Below are positions 36,396-48,413 of a DNA stretch of 64,000 bases, one piece after another. Location of the stretch: the NCBI RefSeq assembly GCF_000001735.4, contig NC_003070.9, forward strand, positions 3,596,001-3,660,000. The letters run 5' to 3'. The notes beneath the pieces were generated by a model. That model was given only the letters and a program-made list of their open reading frames with translations. It was not told the origin of the DNA and did not search any database. Position 1 is the first letter of the stretch, and each line of letters begins with the position of its first letter. The position numbers and the translations under genes are program-made. The DNA is from Arabidopsis thaliana. Taxonomy: Eukaryota > Streptophyta > Magnoliopsida > Brassicales > Brassicaceae.

Positions 36396-39300
36396 CTACC
36401 TTTCTTCTGGGAACACCTTGTGTAGAAAATTGACAAAGCGTTTTGAGTAAGTAGAAGGTTCGGTCACAGATATTGTCATCGGATCATACTGCAAAGATTT
36501 GCAAGTATGTTCCACTTTCTTCTTGGTGTTATACTCCTGCAAAATATCTATGATTCCCATGTACACAACCACATCGTATACTTCAAAAAGCTCAATTGTC
36601 GCTGACTCTTCCTTGTCCTCAATAAGCTTGTGATGAGCTTGTGCCGGCATGTTCACTCCTAATTGTACCCGCAGCCTAAAAAAATAGTTCCAATGACATT
36701 CTTCAGCTATAAGTACTGGTCAAATGAAGAAAGCAAAAGAGGAAATAAGTAACCTTGCAGTTCCAGGAAGAATAAGATCAACTTCCTGCTCGCCAACGGA
36801 AAATGCTCTGAGTGTGCTCCCTCTGATGTGAGGACCCGGTGCAGTATTCACGGAATTGGGTTCATGAGTTACCAAAAGCAATCCTTTTGGAGGAATGGAG
36901 TGTTCCTGAGTCAAACCGACTGAAACAAAAATAAACATGAAACTGTAAGTCAAACATGCCCCATTCCTTCATTTCTCAGTTGTGTAATCATCTTCTTAAA
37001 TAAAGACATGAAGTGGCTTAAAAGCTTGTCGTTAGGATACTGATAGAATTCAAGCTCACGGCTGAATTACCTAAGCCATCGAAAAACTATAATATGATGT
37101 GAAAAAGGTATCCGCTTGAAACACTGGCACCTACCATCTACTGAAGAAACGCTTTCTTGATCTGACATTGCATTTGGAGGCTCAAGGATATCATTAAGTT
37201 GGCCAGGAGCTCTAAAATGTAATCCCAGTAAAAGACTGTAGTCAATGATGTTCAGCGATTCCAAAAACGAGCAGTCTAAGTAAATTTGCCTGCCATTTGG
37301 GGACAACAAGAAGGTTCCACAAACAATTAGAAACTTTCAAATGCAAAACACAGCTGTTTAATCGTTGTTTATGATTTGATGCTCCAAGAGATTGTAAGCG
37401 ATTTCAGAAAGCAGATTTATGTAGAAAATAGCCGTGCCACATAAAGTTAGAGCTTCACTTTAGCAAGATAAATGATATAAAGAAAAAGGTATTGCACTCA
37501 CTTGAAAAGGGCTTCCCGTAACAGCTTGTCCATATGAAATTCATAAGCTAGATCAAGATCTTTCAATGTGGTCTTCTCTTGGATTTTGATCTTTTCAGTA
37601 AATCTCCCTTGAGTTGAACCCTTTAGATCATAACGACGATGAATCTTCAATTCTGTGCAAAACATATTCCCCATGACTACAAAGCGTACCTATCAAAAGA
37701 CCACAAAGCTTATGCTAAAAAAGGTGGAAACATAATGGAATATAAGCTATAAAAGGGACGAGAGAAGTTCTTACCTTTTTACCCCACTTGAGGGTTATTC
37801 TGTGAACTCCAAAAAATTTGGTTATAAGTGTGTTTTCATGGTCGCCTACATGTTCATAGTACTTAGGCAACATTCTGAGTAGAACCTAGAAACAAAAAAA
37901 GCTGGATGGTTTTAGTCATTAGTATCTGTTATATAGACATTTAGAACGTTACCACCAAATACTAAAGAGTTCAACAATATAGACATTGTTTCTGCGACAT
38001 AGCAAGAGGGGCTTATAACATCACTCTAAACCAATACTATCGGTAAAGACGAGAAAAAGTCAAATCACAGATTTGTTCAGTTAGTTCAAACCTGCAACTC
38101 AGACTTTTTTAAAGTCTTGATCACAAATCTGTCGTCATGAGAAAGGTAGAAGATACTGCCACTTTTCCCGGGGGAAGAAATTTCTGTCAGGCCATCATCA
38201 CCACAAATAGACATCATGTACTCTGCAGCATCTAACTTGAACATCTGCCTTAAATTCCTGAAACATTCCATTGAAAATCACGCACAGTCTATCAATTCAA
38301 AGAACAGGTTCCATAATCACTTGTTTCATATTTTTTCGTCCCACGGCTACGTAATCCAAAAAAGTAATGGATTGCACTCATTGCGTTTGGGAGGTAAACA
38401 ACCCAAATCGAAAGTTCTGGCTTTCTCAAAAAGTAAGATTTTCTAGGATGCACTAAGAATCATGTCTATGAAGAAAATAATCCTTTTGGTTAAAACTTTC
38501 TGCCTAAAGCAGATAACATGGAACTCAAAGCGTAAAAAAGATGCACCTCTCTACAAAACTTACTTGCTATGTTACCCAATCTATACGGTTTATCGTTAAT
38601 TAAACTACTTTATTTAAGAAAGGTGTTCTATCCGACCAAAGGAACAACTGAGGGATCACACAGAGCTAAGTAGTTCGTAATTTTTACAAAATACATCTAA
38701 CTTGAGAACAGTATCCAAGAACTAATATACACATTCAAAGATTATCTACTCTGATTCTAAAGTTCTTTGGTAATCAGCCAGAAGAAAGCTGGTTTACCTG
38801 AAAACCATGGGACAATAGTCTTTCCAGGAGAAGTCGACAGATTTGTGTGGAGGGGTAAAATTGGAGCCGTCTCTAGGGAAGAACATCTTTGTTCTAGCGT
38901 TCTTACCAAAGTCAGAAGCACGCACTTCTCGCCTCGGCACTGGTGTAATTTTTCCTACAGTATACCTGTGAACCTCAAAAGATTGTTGTGTTAGAGGAAG
39001 AACTAATTATAAACCAATCTTAGTGACGTTTGCAGTAGATATACAAGGCCATCATATAAATATGCAAGCAGGTTGTCTCTTGGCCTGTATACGGATCTGA
39101 GTCTAAAATCAAGCCATATTGCAGAAATAATACTCATAATGTGTCATAGGCTATAACAGAGCAGTCTCAAGAATCATGAAAATTGAGAAACATATTTAAA
39201 AGAAGTGGTTTTACGTAAAGCTCTCCAGCTTGCTATGTTTGACGAAGAAGAATATTTTAACATATTAAAAAGAAGTGGCTTAGGTTGTTGATTTAGTTTA

Positions 39301-40417
39301 CCTGATACCAAGTTGGAGATTTAGCATTAAGTAATAATTGTGTTCCCCCCTAAGAAAGGTCATTAAAGACCTAGCCCTGACTTCTCTTGGACGATTTGGA
39401 GGTTTAATTTTGTGTGACCTGTCAACGGAACTCATAATAGTTTCTCTAATCAAAACTCCTTGCATGTATTCCCTTTCATAAACAATACGGTTCTTATCTT
39501 GTCCCTCGCTTTGGCCTGAGCCAGAAAACCGTGCAGACTTAGATACTGGCCCATGACATGTAAAGTCTCTTGGAGGATCACAGGTGGTTTCACCAGCTGA
39601 AGTTTTCACAGAAAGACTTTGTGTCACAGTGTTTAAACTCCTTAGCTCCTCAACATTTACCGATGCACTGCGAGAAAGTACAAACTTTCCAGTGTCATCA
39701 TATTCAAGAGAGCGACACCACTTCTTTAGAGATGGTTGTTTAGTTCCAGCAGGATAAAAGACTCCCTTCCCGTCTTTTAGGCCTCGGGACCAGGTACCAT
39801 AATATAAACATCCATCAGCAAACTTATAAACTCCAGAGCCATGTCTAAAGCCATTCAACCAAAAACCGTCATAAAGATCACCGTTTTCCCATCTCATAAC
39901 TCCTCTCTCACACATCTTACCCTTTTTCCAGTTCCCTATGTACCTATTTCCATTGGTCCAAGAATAACTACCACGCCCGTCTTGTAATCCTTCTTTCCAC
40001 AAACCGTCATATAGATCTGAGTTACAATACTCTTTCCTGCCAAGCCCATGCCTCACATTCATTCTCCAGGCTCCGCTGTAGACAGACTCATCAGGTGAGG
40101 TCATGGTGCCAAAACCATGAAGGTATCCACCAGAGAAATCTCCCTCATATTTAGCTCCAGATGACCAAATAAGCTTCCCTTTACCAGAGATTTTGCCTTC
40201 ATCCCAATCACCCTCGTAGATAGTTCCATCTGACCATGCATACTTTCCCTTCCCATTAGGAATTATTCCTTTCACTTCCCCAGAATAGAAATCACCATTT
40301 GGGAATTCTCTATCTCCAGACCTGAAGATACACAAAGTATCATTTCACTGAAGGAGGTAAAAATACTAACTTTCAGGAAGATTGATTAACAATAAAAAAA
40401 AACACCTCATATCCATC
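36396..40417 (-). CDS. PIP5K7: Phosphatidylinositol-4-phosphate 5-kinase with MORN repeats
   Basis: The coding start is an 11-base segment, 40417-40407 (MDM plus two bases), spliced to 40321-39302, then 38965-38798 and further exons to the stop at 36396; about 750 residues. The large exon holds eight MORN repeats (YSGEVKG...GKGKYAW to [14 protein letters not shown]), which in plant type B PIP5Ks affect membrane binding and activity. The kinase core has [18 protein letters not shown] (ATP-binding Lys), [20 protein letters not shown] and [14 protein letters not shown]. Its specificity end includes [16 protein letters not shown] and [17 protein letters not shown]. It makes PI(4,5)P2 at the plasma membrane. 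From memory this is At1g10900, one of the PIP5K7/8/9 group involved in root growth and osmotic tolerance. A 5' UTR intron probably reaches to about 41000. Confidence 0.93.
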
Positions 40418-41200
40418 TGGGATTAGCTTTTGGTGATCCTAGAACATTGTTCCGCAACTTACATATGATTTGTAACCTGTCCTCTTGTGCACATGATACA
40501 ATTTTCTGCATAAGCTAAGAAAAAACAACAAGATTCCTAAGATAAAAATCCATTCTTTAACTCAAGTCATCACAATTTGTTATCCACAAGCATACAGATT
40601 ATGAATCAAAAAGTTTCCAGAGAATGAATTAATGATGCAGAAGACGAGAGATTCTCCTGGAGATTCCATCACTCATTTTGACTGAAAAACCAGAGCCTAA
40701 ACTTGAGGGTCAACTAAAATAAGGTTCAAGCAATAGAAGTTTATCAGTGATTTGTCTCAAATCCAGTTTTCCCCAGAAAATAAATAGCCATTAAAGTCAG
40801 AAAGCAACTTAGTAGTCAAATATCAGCATTACGAAGAAATAGCTATTGCGAAGCAGATTGATTAAGAAAACAAAAAAGAAGTAATCTTTAATTTGTGATT
40901 TGAGTAAGTCATACACAGAAGTAAGAATCTAGAGGTCGAATCTTCAGAAGATGACTCTTACAAGTAAACAATTTCAAAGAAGAAAACAAAATCGGACCTG
41001 GATTCGCAGGAGACTTGCTTACCGAGATGATGAAACTTGTGAAATCGAAGAAGAAAAGGCTGAAGATTGATAGAGCAAAAGCTTTGCTTTGTTGCGTTGA
41101 GAAGCTATTGCTGCTGAGAATTTATTCTTTGAATTTGTGTTGTTGCCCCCATTGCACCAAGTTCCATTCAAACACCTTTCTTTCTTTTCTTTTTTAGCGA
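40418..41200 (-). promoter_or_regulatory. PIP5K7 5' UTR, leader intron and promoter
   Basis: The sequence upstream of ATG 40417 is AT-rich, with a likely first noncoding exon near 41000-41100 and one or more leader introns. No motif can be assigned with confidence. Confidence 0.35.
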
Positions 41201-43640
41201 ATTTATGCTCACCTCCATTTTTTTTTATTTTTTTCCTTATATAATATTTTATTACATATCGACTGTCTGGTAATAAATACGGACACATACTTTAAGAAAA
41301 GAAAAAAAGAAAAAACGATTTTATTCAGACGAAAATAACGACAGATTAATAATATGAGAAGCTTTGGCTAAATACAATTTTATACGAAAATATAAAACAT
41401 ATTAAGTAAATTCTTAATTTATTACCAACCTAATTTCTGTTTTCTCGTTACAGTCAACCAAATAATCATAAGTTCAAAACGAAATCAATAATTAGGATCG
41501 CATATAATGGTCAGACTGTCATATCATTCAGGACTCTCAAATCCATATTTTATTGCAACGTTCATTATATTTGACTATTCCACATATAACACACGTCTAG
41601 CTCATGTTACAAAAAAAAGGGTATTCACAAAATACGCGAACTGTTCTAGCTAATGACCTAATGTTATATACAAAAAAATGTATTAGAATACAATATTATC
41701 ATCTTCGATCGTGTGGAAACATTTTCACATGTAGCCTTAACACTTTACATAATCTTAGCAAAAATGAGACTTATTAAACTTTCATATTTGAGTACTGAAT
41801 CACATGTGGTTGATCAGTGGCCATTAACCCACCAGGGCTCTTGGTCGAATAAAACCTTTATTCCATCGAGATAAAAGCATTTTCTTCAGACACTATATTG
41901 TATATAGTATGTGGTGGCGTTGAATATGTGTGCCTTTGTGTAGTTAATTAGTTATTGGATTTGAATTTCTTAAAAAGTGGTGTCAGTTCAACCATAAATT
42001 TGTTTCCGTCAAAATTCAACAAATTATTTTCAAATGTCAGAAAAATTGCAGAAATTGTATTCCTCGATAAAGTAGGTCAACCAATATCGATCATATTTAC
42101 ATCTTCGAATTCTTACGTTGACTATTACATCGCACCTATATACTATCAAATAAACCAAAGTATTTATTGACGTTGACTAATCCTAACTCCACAAAGATGT
42201 GAACAATAACGATAACTTCTCGAAATCTTGAGGGAAACCCACCTTCTGTTTATATATCCGAATCGGACCAACCTCGAGGAGCTCCTCTCAAACTTTTTTG
42301 TTGGTTTGATGAAATAGTAAAACGTATGCATTTTTGTGTGATAGGTTTTAGAAACACAATTAAATCGCACTAATGCAAAAAAATGATTTTAAATCGGAAA
42401 AAGACGTTGCACACCGTCCAGGATCAGATTCAGATATCGCTGAATAAATAAAAAAGCCCGACCACTAAAATATTGTTCTGCTGATGATTTTTTAAATAAC
42501 TAAATTTAGATGCGATTAACGATGTTGACGTCGGAAGATATATATAAAAGAGATATGGACGATGTTGTTAATCGCGATTCCAAGTGATAGGGACTTGGTG
42601 AATCGTGACAACACAACAAAACAAGACAAATGATATTGATAGGACCCTTACTATATTGCTAGTTATTTTTGTTGCTTCTGCTTCAATGCTTATTGGTTAT
42701 TATTAGTATGGAGTTCAAATCTTTGTCTTTTCTTCTGTTCAACTAATATGTGTTTAAATCCGTATGAAAATAATTTAACGATTGGAAACTATCGAATTTC
42801 ATTGTGCTTGTATGTGTATTCTATAATCCAATGACTAATATTATACTACGAGATTCGATTCCAATGACGGTGTAAGTTAAGTATTGTGATAGTGGTAAGC
42901 TACTCGCATATGTTACCAAAAAAGAAGAAGATAAAGTTACTCGCATATAATTTGAATGTGTGATTAGCAAAATACTGGTCTAGATAGTCCTAGCGTAGTA
43001 TGAAATAGTATAATTTTACATGTTACATATATGAGTTAATAGGGGTATATCAAAAAGTAATATATGAGTTAATAGTTTTTTTTTTTTTTAAATACCAACT
43101 TTGTAGGTTAAGAATTCCATAAAAAAAATTGACCAAAGCGAGAAGAAATGGTGAAGTGGTTAAAAATTCAAAAAAAAACAAAAAAAAATGGTGAAGTGGG
43201 TGTCACGAAACGTATGAAGAGAAGGGGAGTGGGGCTGTGCTTGTTCCTTGTCGGTCTCCTGCCGTACAAGCCGATGCAAAGAATCTGTTTTCTGTTTTTG
43301 AATTCTTTCTTCTACAATACATATGTAATTTAGAGAAACTAGGTTCAATAGAAACGCCATTTTGTTGAAAAACATGTCAGTGATGACAAGTTATTATTTT
43401 TCTTGTATGAAAGTGCATGGAGCAATACATAGGACGCACAAAGAACAGTGCATGATGTGACAAGTGCGTGCGCATGGGAATATTTGTCCAGAAAAACTAT
43501 TTTGTTACTGTACCTCTTTTTTTGTTTGTCAAAGATTTTGTTACTGTTCCTCTCAGAATTTTCGTCACCAATTTGGATATGGACAACATTACAAAATTTG
43601 GTGTTGCACTTTTTTTAACAATATGGCCCGTTAGATAATC
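41201..43640. other. Long intergenic spacer without a recognised gene
   Basis: About 2.4 kb of AT-rich DNA, the longest gene-free stretch of the window. It contains an inverted repeat GCGATTAAC/GTTAATCGC (42512-42520 and 42567-42575) around a TATATATAAAAG box. Small direct repeats lie near 42900-43200. All ORFs are short and of low complexity. It may be old, eroded transposon sequence, but no terminal repeat or coding remnant is seen. Confidence 0.45.
43029..43200. repeat. Cluster of short direct repeats
   Basis: ATATGAGTTAATAG occurs at about 43029 and 43062, and AAATGGTGAAGTGG at about 43145 and 43186. Just upstream ACTCGCATAT is also doubled (about 42902 and 42940). The pattern suggests local slippage or microhomology repair. 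Confidence 0.6.
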
Positions 43641-43659
43641 CTTTCAAATTAATGGTTTG

Positions 43660-43849
43660 CCTAAAAGCCCATTTGTCTCTCCCGAAAAGCCCATCATAAA
43701 ACGGCGTTTGTCCTTGCGTTGTTGAGGATGAGATTTGGCCATTTGGGATTAGAACTTTTTTCTAATTTACTATACTACCCTTCACTTCTCAAACTAGCAC
43801 TAGATTACAATTAAAAACGCGGGGATACTTTGGTAAAAGAAACAAGAAC
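43660..43849 (+). promoter_or_regulatory. PPR gene promoter with paired GCCCAT elements
   Basis: AAAAGCCCAT occurs twice within 25 bases (about 43664 and 43686), followed by AAAACGGCG. GCCCA elements of this kind bind TCP factors and are common upstream of organelle-protein genes. Confidence 0.5.
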
Positions 43850-44076
43850 ATGTTCAAAGATGGATGGATACTTTCGTAGGCTCTGGCTCGGTTAGCTCGA
43901 AAAAACAATGGAGACGCCACTTCTTGTGGGACTCGAACTACGTTGTCCTCCTCATCTCTTCAACACTCACTCTCGTCCCTCTTCATCTCTCTCCATTCCC
44001 GCCTTATCCTTACGAATCCTCACGCCGACGGCGGCAACGACATCTTCCGCTGTTATTGAATTACCGGCGAACGTAG
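43850..44076 (+). other. Three upstream ATGs, one in each frame, before the PPR start
   Basis: ATG codons at 43850 (nine codons to TAG), 43860 (eleven codons to TAG, in frame with the main ORF but stopped first) and 43864 (70 codons, running past the main start at 43908 to 44076). If they lie in the mRNA, the third overlaps the main ORF and would block most scanning ribosomes. A transcription start downstream of 43864 would remove all three. Confidence 0.5.
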
Positions 44077-47000
44077 CAGAAGCTCCTCGTTCCAAACGCC
44101 ATTCCAATTCATACCTGGCGAGAAAATCCGCCATTTCTGAAGTTCAACGCTCCTCGGATTTTCTCTCTTCTCTGCAGAGGTCTTACTATCTATTACTTAT
44201 CACTTATCTTCAAATTCTGTGATTCATTTTACTTCAGTCAACATTTCAAAAATTTGTCTTTAAAAACGTATTTTGTTCTTAACAGAAGTAAACAAAAATC
44301 TCTAGAATGCTCAGTTCTGAAGTAGATGTAGTAGTGCCTGCTAATGGAATTGGTCTATACTCTATAGAATGTTAAATTGATTCAAATTGGGGAAAGTTAA
44401 TTGACCACATCATTACTAGAGATACATAAGAATTCTTGTATCCAAGATTCGATTAATGAGCATGCCGTAATCTTTATACTCCGTCGTCAAGAGTGTTCAG
44501 GATCTGGATACTGTAGTTTCTCACGATGTAACTGTCCCCTCTGCAGATTAGCAACAGTTTTGAAGGTACAAGATTTGAATGTAATTTTGCGTGATTTTGG
44601 AATCTCTGGAAGATGGCAGGATCTTATACAGGTCTGTTGCTTTGAACATGGTTTCATAAAAACTATTGTATGTTTCATTGTTTCCTGAGGAACAAGAGTT
44701 CCAAGATGTGCATAGTCAATCAAAGTGTTTTTCTTTTTGTAGCTCTTTGAATGGATGCAACAACATGGAAAGATTAGTGTTTCAACTTACAGTAGCTGCA
44801 TAAAGTTTGTTGGGGCCAAAAATGTCTCCAAGGCTCTAGAAATATACCAAAGCATTCCAGACGAGTCTACCAAAATCAATGTCTATATATGTAACTCCAT
44901 TCTTAGTTGTCTGGTCAAGAATGGAAAGCTTGACAGCTGCATCAAATTGTTTGATCAGATGAAGCGCGATGGTCTGAAACCAGATGTGGTTACATATAAC
45001 ACGGTATGCCAGCTGAAGTTTTCGTCACTTTAGTGAGTGTCAAAATATTTCGCATATTTTCTTCCCTTGAAGCTTAGAACGATTATTCCCCCTTTCACTT
45101 ATGATTTAGATCCTTTAGCTTATTGAGACTTGCTGATACGTTTCTGCATTTAGAATTATATAGGTGAAAGAACCATGACTGCATATGCAACATCTCGTTT
45201 CGTTTGGCTTCTGAATTATATCTTATCTTTGATGTCTTAGTTGCTTGCAGGTTGCATTAAGGTAAAAAATGGATACCCTAAGGCTATTGAACTCATTGGA
45301 GAGCTGCCTCATAATGGAATACAAATGGACAGTGTGATGTATGGGACTGTCTTGGCCATTTGTGCTTCAAATGGTCGAAGTGAAGAAGCTGAAAACTTTA
45401 TCCAGCAGATGAAAGTTGAAGGTCATTCGCCCAACATATATCATTACAGCTCTTTACTCAATTCATATTCTTGGAAAGGAGATTACAAGAAAGCTGATGA
45501 GCTGATGACCGAGATGAAATCAATAGGATTAGTGCCAAACAAGGTTTGTTTTTCTCATCTTATGTGATAGATGGATTTGTGTGAATGACTTGATATGACT
45601 TAACACAACCATTATATGCAGAAACACACCCTAAGAAGTGCACATTAAGAAAAAAATGAAGAAGTGCTTTAGATGTCAATTCTCTCTAATCATGGTTTAG
45701 ACGTCAATTCGTTTAAGCATGGTTCAGATTTAACATATATCTGACGTAGGTCCATTCTCATTTTTGTAATCATCGTTTGAGCTCTGTGTAAAGGGCAAAA
45801 TATAGTAGAATTAAAGAGAAACTTTGATTATAGGTAGATGGATTGGAATGGCTGAACACATAATACCAGATCCTATCAGCTTCTCTGAATGCATTCCTCC
45901 ATATTCTTTCAGGCTTCCTCTTATTGTTTTTTCGTAGTTCTTCTTTTTGGATATTCTTGTTTAATTGAAGGTTTTTTTTAACATGATTCATTATACTTTG
46001 TTATTATATTAGAGATTGGTTCCCTCAGTAATTTAGATTCCTTCTCGCTTGATTAACTCTAGCTGCAAATATTTGCAGGTGATGATGACAACTTTACTTA
46101 AGGTTTATATCAAAGGAGGGTTGTTTGATAGATCAAGAGAATTACTTTCTGAACTTGAATCTGCTGGGTACGCCGAGAACGAGGTAATTAGGCTATATTA
46201 TTTTTTCAGTAGATCTGGCTGTATATATTCTAGAAAAGAGCAATATAAACCTGGCTGGAAATATAAATTTGTGCAAAATGTTGAATTTACTAAACATTTA
46301 CTTTTATAAGTAGAGCTCATATACTGTTCCTATTTATTTGGCAATTATCTTATAGTCAAAAATTTGTTTTCTTCTCTAGATGCCGTATTGTATGTTGATG
46401 GATGGTCTTTCAAAGGCGGGAAAGTTAGAAGAAGCGAGGTCAATCTTTGATGATATGAAAGGGAAAGGTGTTAGATCTGGTATGTGTTTATTAAGCTGAT
46501 GATTTGTTAGCAAGTTAGCTTTCATATTTCATTCTTGCCTCTTTAATGGTTGCTGCTTTCACTGCTGTTCAGTATAGGATCGGAATATATTGCAATGATA
46601 TCTTGAGATAAACACTATTCATTGATTTAATTCAAGATTTGTCAATAACTTGGATTGAAAAATTCATTCTGTCCTTGAAGACCTATCTCTTATGAGTCAG
46701 CAATTTGCTACAACTAGGGGTGTCTTTATGGTTAGATATTTTCTCAGATTTTTCAGAACAATGATGTCAGTTTTCTTGTTTCAGATGGCTATGCCAACAG
46801 CATCATGATATCTGCTTTATGTCGAAGTAAGCGTTTTAAGGAGGCAAAAGAACTGTCAAGGGACTCTGAAACCACTTATGAAAAATGCGACTTGGTAATG
46901 TTAAACACAATGCTCTGTGCCTATTGCAGAGCAGGAGAGATGGAAAGTGTTATGCGAATGATGAAGAAAATGGATGAGCAAGCCGTTAGTCCCGACTATA

Positions 47001-47974
47001 ATACTTTCCATATCTTGATCAAATACTTCATCAAGGAGAAATTGCACCTGCTTGCGTACCAAACCACACTGGACATGCACAGCAAAGGCCACAGGCTTGA
47101 GGAGGTAACAAGCAGCATCGAGGCATTGCTCGTTAAGTAATGCGAGATAATGAAAAATTTGCATTAACCAGACCCGATTTATGAAAAACTTGCAGGAACT
47201 TTGCTCGTCCTTGATATATCATCTCGGCAAGATTAGAGCTCAAGCGGAAGCATTCTCAGTCTACAATATGTTGCGATACAGCAAAAGAACTATCTGCAAA
47301 GAGCTGCATGAGAAAATTCTTCACATTCTAATCCAAGGGAATCTCCTAAAAGATGCATACATTGTAGTGAAGGTGTGAAATCCCTCTCTCAGGCAAATTT
47401 TAATATTCCGTCCATTGCGTTAATGGTCTAATTTGGTCATCATTCTGTTTCAGGACAATGCGAAGATGATCTCACAGCCTACTTTAAAGAAATTTGGCAG
47501 AGCTTTTATGATCTCGGGTAATATTAATTTAGTGAATGATGTTCTGAAAGTATTGCATGGTTCTGGCCACAAAATCGATCAGGTAAATAGCCAACCGGTA
47601 ACAATTTGATGCTATTTTGCCAACGTTTTACTTGGAAATAATTTTCATTACAGTTGAGAAATAAGGAAAATTTCGTTCTTTAATCATACTGAATCTCATT
47701 TCTTGCCTTCACTGTGTACTTTTGTTTTCAGGTTCAGTTTGAGATTGCGATTTCTCGATACATTTCGCAGCCCGATAAAAAGGAATTGCTTCTTCAACTT
47801 CTACAATGGATGCCTGGTCAAGGATATGTTGTTGACTCCTCCACAAGAAACCTCATTCTCAAGAACTCTCATATGTTTGGTCGGCTACTCATTGCAGAGA
47901 TCTTGTCAAAGCATCATGTCGCTTCAAGACCGATGATAAAATCACGACCAGAGCAAAAATTTAGATGTAAATAA
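43908..47974 (+). CDS. EMB3103: Plastid pentatricopeptide repeat (PPR) protein
   Basis: Many exons: 43908-44179, 44547-44631, 44743-45003, 45241-45543, from 46079, and on to the stop at 47974; about 660 residues. The N-terminus (METPLLVGLELRCPP..., Ser/Arg rich, few acids) looks like a chloroplast transit peptide. About ten or more P-type PPR motifs follow, such as VYICNSILSCLVKNGKLD, LKPDVVTYNTLLAGCIK, DSVMYGTVLAICASNG, and NIYHYSSLLNSYSWKGD. No E, DYW or SMR domain is present, so binding and processing, splicing or stabilising of plastid RNA is likelier than editing. From memory this is At1g10910, with an embryo-lethal (EMB3103) phenotype; the RNA target cannot be read with confidence. Its 3' end converges on LOV1. 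Confidence 0.92.
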
Positions 47975-48413
47975 GAATGTAAATTTTCTGTTTCTTTTTT
48001 TTTTTGTGGCCCGTCGTTTGGAATGAGAAAAATGTATGTACGTAGTTCATGAAATAGATGAGAGTCTAATTTGTAGATGTGCCAAATTTTATCGAATCTT
48101 ACATACTATGAGAGGGCTTCTACTTTCTTGACTAAAAACTTACGAGCGAATGATGATTAATATTTCTCTCAATTTTGGTCCTGATCACTCATGCTACAGT
48201 TTTTCTTGTTCGTTGATTTATATCCATACTTAATCAAACAATGAAGTGATGCTTGAGGTGTGCACAAGTGAGCAAAAAATAAGTGTTGTATTGTTTTGTG
48301 ATGTGTTTTTATATTTGAAGACATTGTTTGTTATGATTCTTACTGAGTTTCATCTGCAAATAAACAGAGTAAACAGAATATCAAATTGTTTTACTTGCTA
48401 CTGGTTATTCTCC
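47975..48413. other. Convergent 3' spacer between the PPR gene and LOV1
   Basis: AT-rich 3' UTR-type sequence of about 440 bases. A 94-codon plus-strand ORF overlapping 48246-48530 has no recognisable domain and runs antisense to the LOV1 3' end, so it is not called. Confidence 0.4.

Noticed and set aside
43148..43333. 61-codon ORF in the long spacer
   Set aside because: Lys-rich repeats caused by a local direct duplication; no promoter or homology signal.
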